Source of the DNA: Candidatus Mycoplasma haematominutum 'Birmingham 1'
GTDB lineage: Bacteria > Bacillota_I > Bacilli_A > Mycoplasmatales > Mycoplasmoidaceae
Length of the DNA: 64,000 nt
Reading direction: 5' to 3'
Assembly: GCF_000319365.1 (NCBI RefSeq)
Contig: NC_021007.1
Coordinates: 1 to 64,000 of the forward strand
In this document: piece after piece, positions 41,513 to 53,638 of the stretch
Layout of the letters: each line of letters opens with the position of its first letter
How positions within the stretch are numbered: the first letter of the stretch is position 1
Made by a program: the position numbers and the translations under genes
The notes under the pieces: generated by a model
Database searches by the model: none
Seen by the model: the letters and a program-made list of their open reading frames with translations, nothing else
What the model was told of the DNA's origin: nothing

Positions 41513-42780
41513 CTGCTCCTAAACTTTCTAGTTGAGCACTAAATTCGTTATATTTACAGGAGCAAGAGTGAATTCAAAAGGTAATAGCTCAAGATGCTCA
41601 TAAATCCTATACCACCCCCCCTAAACCGGAGAGGTTTTCAAGACTCTTTTATCATCCTCAAGAGGAGATTAACTGATATGAACCTAATATTCTCTCAGAG
41701 CTGAGTGTTGCAGCTCCTGGCTCAATTTATAAAGAAGTGTTTCAGTCTAAATTACAGGCCCCCTATCTCTGATTTTTTTTAGGTCAATATGTAGATAACA
41801 CAAGTCAACTTCATATAGGGGATAAGTTAAAACTTCACCGCAAAATGATGGAACAAACAGCTTCAACTTTAATTCACTTTCCCGGTTGTAAAGAATATTC
41901 TCTCTTACTAGATAAGCATGAATTGCATTTTGAGTTGAAAAAGAGACTACTAGAGTTTGAAAAGGAAAGTACTATTTCCAGTTTGAAACAATTGAATCTT
42001 ACTGATGTATGTGAGAACATCTCTAAGAAATTGGAAACAGTGATTTATCCAGAAAAGAAGCAAACAATCGCTCAAGTGAAATTGCCTGCCGAAAAATTGA
42101 AACAAGAGGAGAAACTTTCTGAACTATTGAGGATTCCTGTTCAACGAGATTGAATGAAGGAATTGCCCATTCCATTGCAAAATTCCCTCCCCTCTATGTT
42201 TTTGCATCGTTGCTTTTCTCCTGAGGTTCCAAAAAGCGCTCCACAACGAGAATTACATCCAACTCCGCAATTCATACAGAATCTTTCCAAAATGGTTATG
42301 AGATTTTCTATACTACGTCACTACACTCCCGAAGAAGTTGAGAGAATGGTACGGGAAAATACTGACTGAACTACTGCCAAAAGCGATATTCAGTGACATG
42401 ATCCCCAGGAAAAATGATTCTACTGAGACCTACCAGCCATCAATCTTTTCTTTGATAGATTTAGGGAAGACTTTAGACATACTATAGTTACTGACTGGGA
42501 AGAACCGGAAAAGAGACTTTCTCTATCTAAAGCAGAAATAGGAGAAGCTTTTGAGTTTTCTCACGCTGAACATGCACCAATCTTTAGATATGAGGGAATT
42601 CCAGAAATGACTATAGGAGAGGACTTAAATAAGATGGAAGAGCTTATGAATCAGTATTCAGTGTTTTATAAAGAGCAAGTTAAGAAAGAATTAGAGACTG
42701 AGGGAGCGCCCCCCTCAGTTTCATGACAATCTGAAGCAGTACTACAAGAGTTAGAGAAGGCTAAGGAAGAGCTTCCCTAG
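41497..42780 (+). CDS. Large orphan protein, first of a three-gene set
   Basis: A 427-residue frame with about ten UGA Trp codons. The only usable early start is TTG 41497, just after an in-frame stop, and it lies in a hairpin arm, so the start is uncertain. The product is soluble, with aromatic segments (LWFFLGQY, WEEPEKRLSL) and helical, Glu/Lys-rich stretches; no signal or membrane span. No family is recognised. A short motif, SIYKEVF, resembles SLYKEFL in the following 954-residue protein, which may indicate distant kinship. Confidence 0.65.
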
Positions 42781-42973
42781 ACTTTGATTAGAATTTCCGA
42801 CAACCTCTCATCAAGGATATTGTTTTTTTAAGTTTCATAGGGAGAAAAAGATATAAGAATCCTCCCTATTTTTTAAAATTACAACCCTAAGGAGGGTTGG
42901 AGCCCTCCAACACTCTTTTATAGAAAGGAAATGGTAGTCTCAAATTTAATGATTTCAATTTTTTAGAGAATTT
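42781..42973 (+). promoter_or_regulatory. 193-base leader with two mutually exclusive hairpins
   Basis: Two hairpins compete in this spacer: CAACCC (42882-42887) with GGGTTG (42894-42899), and GGAGGG (42891-42896) with CCCTCC (42903-42908). They share bases 42894-42896, so only one can form. No open frame is convincing here. The arrangement could regulate the repeat-protein gene at 42974. Confidence 0.45.
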
Positions 42974-45838
42974 ATGGTAAAGAAGTTAACTGTTCAATTG
43001 GAGAAACGAAAAAAAGGAAAAATTTCTACTAAGGTAGTTACTGTAAAAACTATTAAAAAACCAAAGCAGAAAAAATCAATTGTTACAAAAGTGAGGGAAA
43101 GAGAATTAACAGAGTTGGAGAAAGCACGAATGATGGAGTCAATTAATATCTCTGAAAGCTACAGCTCTAAGTTAAAAGCACCTAAATTATCTAAAGCAGA
43201 ATTACAAAAAGATAGGAAAAAGCCTACTCATACTATCAGGCATAAAGAGCTGTCCGAAATTGAAAAGGCTTCCATGATGGAAGGTCTTAATTTTGAAGAC
43301 GGAGGAGGATCCAAAATGAAAGATGATCATTTGAAATCAAAAACTTCTAAGAAGGAGAAAAGCTCCCCTTCACCTCGAGTGAGAAAATCCAGAGTTTCTG
43401 AGGGAGAAAAAGCTGATATGATAGGCTCTATTAATTTCTCAGAAAGTTACAGTAAAAAGCTAAAAGCTCCTAAATTAACTAGAAAGGAGGCGAAGGTTGA
43501 GAAAAAACGAAAATCTCCCCATATAGTTAGTCATAAGGATATTTCCGATGTTGAGAAAGCCCAAATGATAGAAGAATTAAGTTTTGAGGAAAAAGTAAAG
43601 TTACCTCAATTCAAACATAAAACTTCTAGAAAATCTAGGCAAAAATCTAAACAAGCATCTGCAGCTAGAACTAAAGCTGCACAATTCAGGGGAAAAAGTA
43701 TAGAAGTATCAGAATCACCAAAAAAGGTTAAGGGGAGAATTCGGTTGATTGAAGAAATTAATTTATCGGAGGAAGGGGCTACCCTTGCACTCCGAAAAGA
43801 TAAGAAGGCTGTTAAAGCAAAGGACTTATCACATAAAAAAGGAAAGAAGGTAACTAAGGAGGGGAAAAAAACAGCTGCACAACCAATTAAGAGAGCTAAA
43901 TCAGAAGAGGCTTATTTGCACAAATTGGAAGAGCAAAAGAGAGCTGCATCGGCTAAAAAAGCCTCAAAAACTGCACCCAAAAAGAAGCAAAAAATTAGGG
44001 AAGTTGATTTATCTACTCAGTCTCAGACAAAAACCATTTCTAAACGCAAGCAAACTAAATACAACAATTTAGAAACACGCACCCATAATCTTGTAGGTGA
44101 GTTAGATGATCAAAAAGAATTTAAGGGAGGCTATTTAAAGCAAGTTGATGAACAACTTAAAGTGCTTCAACAAAAGGCGATAAAAATAGAGCTTAAGGTT
44201 AATCAATTTTTCCTTCGAAAACAAGAAGTCAAATTAAAGAGGAGCTCTACTCCAGCTCCTGAAAAATTAACTAAATCAGTTGTTGAAGATGTTATTTTTG
44301 AACAATTGTTACCCACAGAAGGAGAAGCTTCAGAAGTAAGAAAGCAAGAATTACAAAAACTCAATTTTTATAGCACTGCAGCACGCCCCAGTCGATTTAG
44401 AAATATGTTTGATGCTTGACTTAAAAAAAATGCTAGAGGAGAGAGAAGTGAAATTTATCTCCCTCCCGAAATTGTGGATTTTAGCGAGTCTGCAGCGAAA
44501 GTTAAGAGTACCGGAATTTATCTTCCTAACAAACTTTTAAGTCGAGCAGAACATGCACCAGAAGTCATTGAAAATCGTTTTTTTGATCCCAAAGAAGGTA
44601 AAATCAGAAATTTATTTGCCAAAAATCACTTTCAATCATTTAGAAAAAATGAATTAAAAAAGCAAAAAGAAACCGCCGCAGATTGAGAGCAGCATAAAAA
44701 ATGAGTAACTTATACAGAAATTCCTTTTTTCATGAAAAAGATGAAGGGAGAGTCACTCTCCCTAAAGGTTATACCTACTCCACTAGTGAAATTTGCCATA
44801 AAAAATAAAAAAATTATTCAAAAATTTTATGATCGTTCTAGATATAGACAGTTTCCCTGAACCCAGGTGGAATTAAAACCTTTTCGCACCAAATTTCAGC
44901 AAGTATCACCTATTTCCCCAACATTTATAGATCAAGAGAGCAGTGTTTTATATGAAAAACCTGAGATACCCCCTTATTGAAAAACCATTAGAGAAAAAGC
45001 CCCCGCTTCTCCCTCTTCACTATATAAGGAGTTTTTGGAGAATTTCGGAGAATATGATTTATTAAATTACAGCAAAGATAGTTGGAAGATGGTGCAAACC
45101 CTAAAGGATAGATATTTCGAAAATCATCTTTCTGATGAAGAATTATTACTTCAAGCCAATCAGGAAATAGCTCCCGAATTGAATAGAATGATGAAGTTAT
45201 TAAATGAGCAACCTTTTTTAGTGTTTCCTTTAGGGGCTAGTTCAGCTTTATACTCCATTCTCCCCGAACTTGATGGGATCTCAGAAACGTTATCGAGGCA
45301 CAACATAACTCCGGAGAAAACCAAGAGAGTTTCTGCAAAAGATGTACATATTAGATCACCTAAAGGAATACCTATAAATATATTGAGCAATACAGAGAAT
45401 GCACTCTCCTTCTCTTCGGATGAATGCGTGGATATTGAATCTCGAGAGTTCATGAAATTAAAGAAATTTAGAGATTTTGAAGTCGAAGAATATTCGAGAA
45501 CTTTCTATAGTAGCTTTAGTGAATCGATGCTACTGAATTGTTCGCGCATTGCACAAATTAGAGAGTTACAAAAATTCAAGAAATGACTTCCTACTTGATC
45601 TTTCTTTAACGATTTGTTCCTATTAGATAATGAAGGACTAAATTTAGAGGGCAATTTACCCTCTTTTGAGAGAATGGTTTTAAGGGAGGATTATCAGAGG
45701 AGCAGATTTTCCCACTCTTGAATGTACTGGGATAGGGAAGTTAAGAAGACAGCACCGCTAGATGCTAGTATTAGACAAGTCTACAATAAACATTTAGTGG
45801 CTTTACAGCAAGGTTGATTAAAACTTAAACTTAGTTAG
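42974..45838 (+). CDS. 954-residue orphan protein with alternating internal repeats and a basic N-terminal half
   Basis: The longest protein without a known family in the window. The first 450 or so residues are very Lys-rich. Two kinds of internal repeat alternate between about residues 40 and 210: one contains INISESYSSKLKAPKLS or INFSESYSKKLKAPKLT, the other HKELSEIEKASMMEGLNF or HKDISDVEKAQMIEELSF. A partial further copy (IRLIEEINLSEE) lies near residue 257. The C-terminal half is less basic and rich in Trp, Phe and Tyr, with many UGA codons. No membrane span or signal peptide. It could bind nucleic acid or form part of a cytoskeleton; neither is shown. Confidence 0.8.
43091..43600 (+). 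repeat. Alternating A-B-A-B protein repeat array
   Basis: Coding repeats begin near 43091 (A), 43241 (B), 43379 (A) and 43530 (B). The two A units share ESYS.KLKAPKL and the two B units share an HK.(L/I)S..EKA.M motif. Unit spacing is about 140-150 bases. Confidence 0.75.
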
Positions 45839-45847
45839 TAAACGCAT

Positions 45848-46834
45848 ATGTCTAGAGAATTAAGTCCAGAAGAAAATAATTTTTTCAATTGTTGTGATTA
45901 TGGTTTTGAAAATGAAGTGGTTTGAGGAGTTAATGAAACTGAAAAATACTATAACTATCAACTCGATAAAAATGTATCAATAGATTGAAATTCGTCTATT
46001 CCTGAGACATTTGAGCCTGAAGAGAAGATAGAGCTCAGCGAGAGAGAGATACAGGAAAAATTAGAGGGCTTCCCAGCTGCTCCACAAGAAGCGCAAGAGG
46101 AAAAGTTAAGTGAAGATTCTCTAAATTTACCTCCTCAATATGCAAAACAACAGGCGTATTGCTCAAACGCTAGGAGATCTTGATTGCGCCGAAATTCCGG
46201 CTCCAAAAAAACCTCTCCACTGGATATGCTCAAGGTCTCTTTTTTCAAAGACAAGAAGGCGGATATTCCAACACCCCCAGAAGCAGAGCCAAGAGACTTT
46301 ATTGAAGAACAGCACAAATTGATGAAGGAGCAACAAGGGGACAAGGATACTATGGATTACAACTTAAAAGATTTTCCACTAGCCGAACCGGCTTTGATTC
46401 AAAAATTGTGTGATGAGCATTTAATTTTTTTCAATTTACTCTCTAAGCTGCAAGAGACCCATACTCCTACAGATTTCACGACAGCGTACCACATTCAAGA
46501 TAGAATAGCATATTTACTCGATAATCAAACTCTTCTCTACAAAGAGTTAACTAAAAAATTAATTAAATATCTAGAGAAAATAAATAGCAAGTTAAAAAAA
46601 TATTATGATGAAATAACCTTGAAGCAGGAAGATTTAAAGAAGATAAATGCACAAATCTCTAGATTTAATGAATATGATAGAAAGACTCAAAGTAGATTAG
46701 ATCAAGCAGAAAAAGAAACCAGATGATTTAAGGAAGATTTAAAAGAATATCAGGATCATTTGGATGATATTTCAGGAAAGAATAAACCGATTGAGATGCC
46801 CACAGAACCTAATACAGAAAGTAGTAAAAACTAA
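45848..46834 (+). CDS. Acidic orphan protein with C-terminal coiled coil
   Basis: A 328-residue protein from ATG 45848, nine bases after the 954-residue gene. The N-terminal 100 residues are acidic with paired Cys (NCCDYGF) and Trp from UGA. The middle is Pro/Ser-rich, and about residues 220-310 form a coiled coil (LTKKLIKYLEKINSKL and onward). No family is recognised. A strong terminator follows, so the three orphan genes from 41497 probably end here as one transcription unit. The acidic character may suit an interaction with the basic neighbour, which is an inference. Confidence 0.7.
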
Positions 46835-46858
46835 CTTGAATTAGTTAGAAGAAGCTAG

Positions 46859-46880
46859 AAACCCTCTCGCGAGGGTTTTT
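46859..46880 (+). terminator. Terminator of the orphan gene set
   Basis: Perfect arms AAACCCTC and GAGGGTTT around TCGC, merging into five T. It separates the orphan genes from potABCD. Confidence 0.8.
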
Positions 46881-46983
46881 ATTTCCTCCCCCTACAAAAA
46901 AGTTATATCTGTAAAATAGTTGATTTTGAAGTAATTAGAAAGAGAGCGGTGTTTAATTCTCCCTTTTTGTAGCAGTTCCTGAA

Positions 46984-48354
46984 TTGAAGGAGACTACCCC
47001 TCTCCTTCAATTACAGTCAATCTCGAAAAGATATGAGGCAAAGGAAAATTTGGTATTAGATAATTTCAATCTCACCATTGAAAAAGGCTCTTTCGTGACA
47101 ATTATCGGACCTTCCGGTTCAGGTAAAACTACAATTCTTAATTTGATCGGAGGTTTCATAAAGCCCGATAAGGGTAAGATTTTGCTTTCAGGAATAGACA
47201 TAAAAGATATTCCTGCAGATTTAAGACCTACTTCTACGGTATTTCAAGATTACGCTCTCTTTCCTCACTTAACAGTATTTGAGAATATATCCTTTGGCCT
47301 TAAAAAAAAAAGAGTACTTCTGTCCAATCCCCCAAATTACAAAGTGGAAAAAATGCAACAACTTATAGATAAAGCAAAGTTTAAAAGTCAAGAAAAACTT
47401 AAAAAACTCCAAAAAGAGACTGATAAATTTGCCATGCTTTTTAAAAAGTGAGCTCATTATGTTGTGGACGATACCAGGCATAAAAATTTCAAACGAAAAT
47501 TAATTTTTTTTTATCTAAGCATGATTAAATCCAAGCTTCTGGATCTAGACTATTGAAAATCTTGATGAGAGTATTACCCAATTTTGAAAGAAAAGGAGTT
47601 GCGATATAAATATATTTCTAGACCTTTTACTTCAGAGGAAATTGAGGCTAAAGTTGCAGAAATCTCTACCCTATTAGGTTTAGAGAGTTATAAAAATTCT
47701 TCAATAGAGACTCTCTCGGGAGGCACCAAACAAAAAGTGGCATTAGCGAGAGCTTTAATTACAGAACCTCAAATAATTTTGCTTGATGAGCCTCTCTCAG
47801 CTATTGATAAAGACATGAGAGAGAAAATGCAGATAGAACTTAAGAAATTACATCAAACTTTGAAGCTTACTTTTCTCTTGATTACACATGATCAGAAAGA
47901 AGCATTACTCCTTTCAGATCAAGTGGTAGTTTTAAAGAGGGGGAAAATTGAGCAGATAGGATCACCTTCAGAGGTATATGACTCCCCAGTAAATGAGTGA
48001 GTAGCTAATTTTATGGGCAAATCCAATATTTTTGACGGGATATACCTCTCTCCTTGACAAGTTTATGTAAATGATATGGTATTCAAATTAGACAATATTA
48101 GGGGGTTTCAACCTAACGAGAGAGTACAGGTGATGATTAGACCAGAAGACTATGATGTGACTCAATTAGGTACAGGTTTTATTTCAGTGGAGGTTATTGA
48201 TGCAATATATAAAGGTCAGCTGTGAGAACTGAAATGTCTTTTTGGAGCCTCAGACATTTCAGTGGAGAGTTTTAATGAAGTAAAAAAAGGAACCCATATT
48301 GATTTACTGTGAGATTCAGAAGATGTTCATCTTATGAAATTTCCAGGTAATTAA
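46984..48354 (+). CDS. potA: Spermidine/putrescine import ATPase PotA
   Basis: A 456-residue ABC ATPase. Walker A GPSGSGKTT (about residues 42-50), QDYALFPHLTV, signature TLSGGTKQKVALARAL, Walker B IILLDEPLSAID and the LITHDQ switch are present, with a C-terminal TOBE-like region. An insert of over 100 residues, rich in Lys and aromatic residues, separates the Q-loop from the signature; such inserts occur in mycoplasma PotA. The start is TTG at 46984. It powers polyamine uptake through PotB and PotC. Upstream lies about 100 bases with no other gene. Confidence 0.92.
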
Positions 48355-48356
48355 AG

Positions 48357-49265
48357 ATGAAGCTTGTGTTCAATTGACTATATCTAAAAGTTCGTAAATG
48401 AGAAGTTTTTTTGATTCCATTTATTGTATTTGCACTTTTAACTATTTTGCTACCATCACTTTTGTTAGGTGCATATAGTGTTCAATCTTTTGTTAGCCCC
48501 CAATGAGATAATTTAACTCCTAATATTTTTTATTCACTAGCCTTAAGTTTCTTCGTGTCTTGCTGCGCTTTAATATTTTCCCTAATAATTGCCTTCCCAC
48601 TAGCTGTATTAATTTGATTTACTTCTTCTTCAGAAGCGAAAAAGAAATTACTGTTACTCCTAAGTTTCCCACTGATAAGTAATTACTTTATAAAACTAAT
48701 TGGGCTCAAAAGCTGTTTTGACTTTTTTAATGGAACACTAAATAGTACTCGAGGCATTATATATACAATAATTGGATTAGTGTATCTTTCCTTGCCACTA
48801 ATAATTTACAACTTTATAAATACTCTCTCTGCTCTCCCTAAACATAGAAATTGGGCCATTAGAGATTTAGGTCAAACATTCTGAGGGGAATTATTTTACT
48901 TACTTTTACCCTGATCAAAAACCACTTTCATTTCCTCTTCCATGATGTTCTTTTTACCTTCGTTATTTACTACCTTTATTTCTGAATTTTTAAATCATGA
49001 CCCTTCATCGCAACTTATAGGAGAGGTTATTTCAAGCATTGCACTAATGATTGTTTCTTCGAATGAGTCCAGGCCATTTATCTCTCTATTAGTGAGCATG
49101 TTATTTGTGTTATCAACTTTTGGAATTGTATTTGGAATTTCCTCATTTAAAGCTTTTTGCATAAGTTGTAAAAAATTCCAGCAAAGATTGCAATTTAAAC
49201 ATAAAAAAGCACTCCTACAGCTGAGAGCGGGAGAAAATTTTGGAATTTTAAATCAATCTTTTTAA
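48357..49265 (+). CDS. potB: Polyamine ABC transporter permease PotB
   Basis: A 302-residue integral membrane protein with about six spans and many UGA Trp codons. The central loop around ALPKHRNWAIRDLGQTFWGELFYLLLPW corresponds to the EAA loop that docks to PotA. It starts two bases after potA and ends three bases before potC. A basic, Gln/Lys-rich C-terminal tail (about residues 270-302) extends beyond the last span. Confidence 0.88.
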
Positions 49266-49268
49266 GAG

Positions 49269-50162
49269 ATGTTTTATGGACTATCTTTTTATATTCAAGA
49301 CAGCTCAAGATGGTCTGATTGGTTTCGAAAAATGAGTATATTTTTCTTTTTTCTGATACTTTATTTTCCCTGAGTAATTATTGTGTTTTTATCTTTTAAT
49401 ACTCCCAATGAAAAGGGAATTGTTAGCACTAATTTGCAAAATTCAGCATCTTCCTTTACCTTCAAAAATTACAGCACATTTTTCTCTCTTTCTCCCGGAG
49501 ATAATGATTCTTTCTGAACTAGCCTTTTAAATTCCCTGTTTATAGGCTTATCCGCATTATTTCCCTCTCTCTGAATTTCACTCTTAAGCTCATTTGCTAT
49601 TTGAAAAAGAGGGGGTAAGTTACGGAAAACGGTTTTTCGATTGTCTAATTTATCAATTTCTTCTCCCGAATTAATTCAGGGAATCTCTTTTATGCTGTTA
49701 TTTTCTGCTGTATTTTTACCCTTAGGTTTGGATTTTGGCTTTTTGACCCTAGTATTGACCCATATAGCTTTTTTAGTGCCATATGGGATTATTCTGATTT
49801 ATCCTAAATTTGAAAAATTAGATCGAAGACTATTGCTTGCCTGTCATGATTTGAATTACAGCAATTTAGAAGCATTGATGAAGGTATTAGCTCCCCAATT
49901 GAAGGGAACTTTAATTTTTAGTTCTCTAGTGATGATGATTCTTTCAATGGATGACTTTATTATTTCCAACTTAGTTAAGGGTAGAATTACTACCTTGACC
50001 ACTCAGTTTTATACCATGAAAAAGGGCATAAAAGGATGAGCGCTCACCTTTGGTTCTCTTCTATTTTTACTTTCTATTCTTACTTTTTTATCAGTTTCAG
50101 CCTTTAATAAATGTCAGCCTAAAAGTAAATTAAGTTTCTTGAAATTTCCGCAATGACTTTAA
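49269..50162 (+). CDS. potC: Polyamine ABC transporter permease PotC
   Basis: A 297-residue permease with about six spans. The EAA-type loop is near LDRRLLLACHDLNYSNLEALMKVLAPQ, typical of PotC. MDDFIISNLVKG near residue 230 also matches the family. It pairs with PotB to form the channel. UGA Trp codons occur in the spans. Its last 10 bases overlap the potD start. Confidence 0.9.
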
Positions 50163-51499
50163 AGCTCCTCTGAGTCACTCCAATAACCTCACTAGCTCTC
50201 CCAACCTCTTTAATTAGTATTCAATCCCTCTGAAATAATGAATTAAGATTAGCCACCTACCAAGCTTATATCAGTGATGAAGTAGCTAGCGAAGCTTTTG
50301 AAAAATTTGGAATTAAAACAACTTATTTTGAGAATGATAAAGAGGTATTAAGTGGATTCCGTTCCGGCACTTATGATTTAGCAATTATTAGCTCTTCCAC
50401 TCTCGAGGAAGCTATTTCTCAAAACTTGGTCAAAAAAATAGATTGGTCTCAATTTAGCTCGATACCTGAAAAATATAAATCCAAAGAGCAAGCACCCCAT
50501 AAACCTTTTACAGAAGATTTATTTGATCCAGTTATCAATCAGCTTTTTTCTAAAAATGCAAAGTTTTATGAATATGGAATTCCCTATTTTTTGAGTTATC
50601 TAACCTTTGTATATACGGGCGAAAAACTCAAAAATTCAGAAACTTTAAAGTGAGAGAATTTGTTGGAAGCAATTGCCGAAGACAGCAGATTTTTACCCAA
50701 CAATAATACCGCACCGAAATTGGCTTTGATAGAAGATGAGTTAACAATTTTTTATATTTCCAAGTTAATTTCAGGAGATACAAAAAAATTGAGCGAGATC
50801 TCTAAAAATGATCAATTAAATTTCTATTCACAGCTGTCTAACTTAGTAAAAAATAATAAGTTAGGAAGATTAGGATCTAATTCTATTTTTTTGCACCCAA
50901 ATTCATCTTTAGTCTCAGAAATGATGCTGTCTGGAGAACTTAATGGTGCTTTTATGTACAATGGAGATGCGCTCTATACTTATAGGACTCTGAAGGAAGA
51001 TGTAAAACTACAGGATGTTGATAATAAATTTCATATTTTTGAGGGAACTCCCTCGCTGTGGCTACTAGATAATATTGCAATTTCGGCAAAAATTCCCCAA
51101 GAACGAGAAACCAAGATTTATGAGTTTTTAAATCAATTACTTTTTGAGGGAGTGCTCAGCGAACAGGGGGAGGGACGACAGATTGATGAAACTTCATGAG
51201 CCTGAAAAAATTTTGATTACTTGAAATATACCCCTACCCTGAAATCTCTACAAGCAAAACTTAGGGATACTGCGAAAAGCGAACAGAGTCCAACGACAAA
51301 ACTATCTACTCAATTTGATGCCAAAGATATTAAGTTGTTGTTCGGAAATCAAGAATTTGATAAGTGTCAGTGAGGGGAGAATACTGATAGTTCAGAGGAG
51401 AATAAAACTGTATGTCAGGTGATTTTTGAAAGTAGTCTGAGTGCTAGTCAGAATCTTCAATTAGCACTAGCCTTTCAACGTTGGAAGAATAATCTTTAA
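50153..51499 (+). CDS. potD: Polyamine-binding protein PotD-like
   Basis: A 448-residue extracellular solute-binding protein candidate, by position last in potABCD and overlapping potC. The N-terminus has a hydrophobic segment (about residues 5-25) but no clear lipoprotein Cys box, so it may be anchored by an uncleaved signal. A typical binding-protein strand region, LRLATYQAYISDEVASEAFEKF, follows. It is longer than the usual 340-360 residues, with a polar, Ser/Thr/Lys-rich C-terminal third. No polyamine-contacting residues can be assigned with confidence. Confidence 0.8.
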
Positions 51500-51504
51500 A
51501 TTTT

Positions 51505-52461
51505 GTGAGTTTAATTTTGGGTATTGAATGTACTTGCGATGATAGTTCTGCTGCCCTTTTCGATACATCTTCCAGACAAATTGTTGGCGAATCACATTAT
51601 TCTTCCAGACATGAACATACGGATTTTGGAGGAATTGTGCCAGAAATTGCAGCGCGGGCCCATGAAGCAAAGCTAGTTCATGTAATAGAAGATTGCTTAA
51701 AAAGAGCGAATGCAACTTTTGTTGATATAGACCAAATTGCCTATTCTGCTGAACCGGGACTACCTTCTTCTTTACTAGTTGGAAAAATGGTTGCAAGCAC
51801 ACTTTCCATTTGCACGCATAAGACTTTAATTCCAATTAATCACTTGGAGGCTCACATATATTCTGTAGGGCTCTCGCAACCTTTAAGATTCCCCTCCTTA
51901 GTGTTGTTAATTACGGGAAAAAATACTTCTATTTATTTGTTGAACAGTGAACTGGAATGTTCGTGCTTGGAAAGTTGTGGAGATTGCGCTCTTGGAGAAG
52001 CCTTTGATAAAATAGCTCGAATTATGAAACTCGATCACCCTGGAGGACATTTATTGGAAAAATATTACGAGGAAAATTTGAATTCTCCCCCCCTAACCCG
52101 AAGATCGTTAAATTATCGCACACTGAATTTAAATTTTTCTGGCTTAATAACTGCAGCGAGAAGAATGTGAGAGCAATATTTTGAAGGAGACCAACTATAT
52201 AATGCAAGAACAATAGTTAGCACCTCCTTTCATAGGGAAATTATTGATTTGTTGGAACTGAAATTAATCCATTATCTCATGGATACTAATACTTCAAATT
52301 TGTATGTTGTGGGAGGGGTCAGTAGAAATAAGGTGATTCAGAGAGAATTGAAGAGAAGGTTGGATAAGAAAGGAGTACATTGCGTTTGAGTAGATAAAAG
52401 ATTCGCGGAAGATAATGGAGCAATGATAGCGTATAGAGCAAGCTTGCTTCTTTCTAGGTAA
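51505..52461 (+). CDS. tsaD: tRNA threonylcarbamoyltransferase subunit TsaD
   Basis: A 318-residue ASKHA-fold protein. LGIECTCDDSSAAL at the start, GGIVPEIAARAH (about residues 43-54), the metal site HLEAH (about residue 113), GEAFDKIARIM and VVGGVSRNKVI are family landmarks. With TsaB it transfers the threonylcarbamoyl group to A37 of ANN-decoding tRNAs. The start is GTG 51505, five bases after potD. HLEGH has become HLEAH. tsaB and tsaC are elsewhere in this window. Confidence 0.92.
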
Positions 52462-52465
52462 GTTT

Positions 52466-53638
52466 TTGAAATCTATTAGGTGCATAGAGTCAGTGGGGAG
52501 GGGCCATCCGGACAAAATAGCAGATCTGATTTCAGATAGTATACTTGATGAGCTAATTCAGAAGTTAGGAATGAAACAAACTCGCTTTTCCGGAGAAGTT
52601 TTAGTAAGCACTAACAAGATTTTTTTTGCAGGAGAGGGAAGTTCGCATCATGGTGTAGATTTCCAGAAAATTATGCGTGAAATTTTATCGAAATTAGGGT
52701 ATAACCCCCTTAAATTTGAATTTTTTACGGACTATAAAGCTCAATCCCCAGAATTATTGGGATTGAATAATAATTGCTGCAAAGTTGCAGGAGACCAGGG
52801 GATTTTATTTGGTTTCGCCTGCAATGAGACAGAACACTTTCTGCCTCTTGAGTATGTATTGAGTAAAGAGATTACCTTAAATATGCTAGAGAGCCACTCC
52901 GAAAGACCAGCTAAAGGATTAAAAGAAGATTTCAAGCTTTTAATCCATCTAGAAGTAGAGAAGGATGCTAATTCTGACAAAATTATGAATTCTCACTTGA
53001 AATTATGTGTCTTTTCAACTCATCATGAGGAAGGAATTACTAGAGAGAGAATAGAGGAAATTTTCAAAGAACAGGTGATTTTTCCTGTACTTCAGAAATA
53101 TCGAGTCAATCATAACTACGAGACTCAGTGATTAATAAACCCTTCCGGTTCTTTCTTAATTGGAGGCCTTGATGCAGATAGTGGAGTGACGAATAGGAAG
53201 CAAATAGCAGATTCTTATGGCCCCCTAGTCAGACATGGAGGGGGAGGATTGAGCGGCAAAGATTTAACCAAAATCGATAGATTAGGAGCGTATTATTTAA
53301 GGTGAATTGCCAAAAATATAGTTGCTGCAGGTTTAGCACACATGATTGAAATAAGGGCAACTTTTGCTATAGCTGTAGCAAAAGCCCTTTCGTTTGATAT
53401 CACCTCATCACATGACTGCAAGATACGAAATAACTCCGAATTGCAAGATCTAATATCTGCTTGCTTTCCGACCCAAATTAGCGAAATATTTGAGTATTTG
53501 ACAAGCTACACATTTGAGTTTGCAAAATTATGCGAGAGCTCTCATTTTGGAAATTTTGTACCCAATTTACCCTGAGAACAATTGAATAAAGTTACAGATA
53601 TAAATGATTGATGACATCAAAGAACTAAAAAACCTTAG
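52466..53638 (+). CDS. metK: S-adenosylmethionine synthetase
   Basis: A 390-residue MetK making SAM from methionine and [24 protein letters not shown] (N-terminus), [26 protein letters not shown] and [16 protein letters not shown] are the conserved loops; [16 protein letters not shown] is the usual late segment. The start is TTG 52466. Reading UGA as Trp extends the end through two adjacent UGA codons to TAG at 53636-53638, so it overlaps pheS by 35 bases in another frame. A GC-rich hairpin lies just after that stop. Confidence 0.92.

Noticed and set aside
51467-51835. Minus-strand frame of 122 codons over tsaD
   Set aside because: It is opposite a conserved gene, low-complexity in composition and has no start context.
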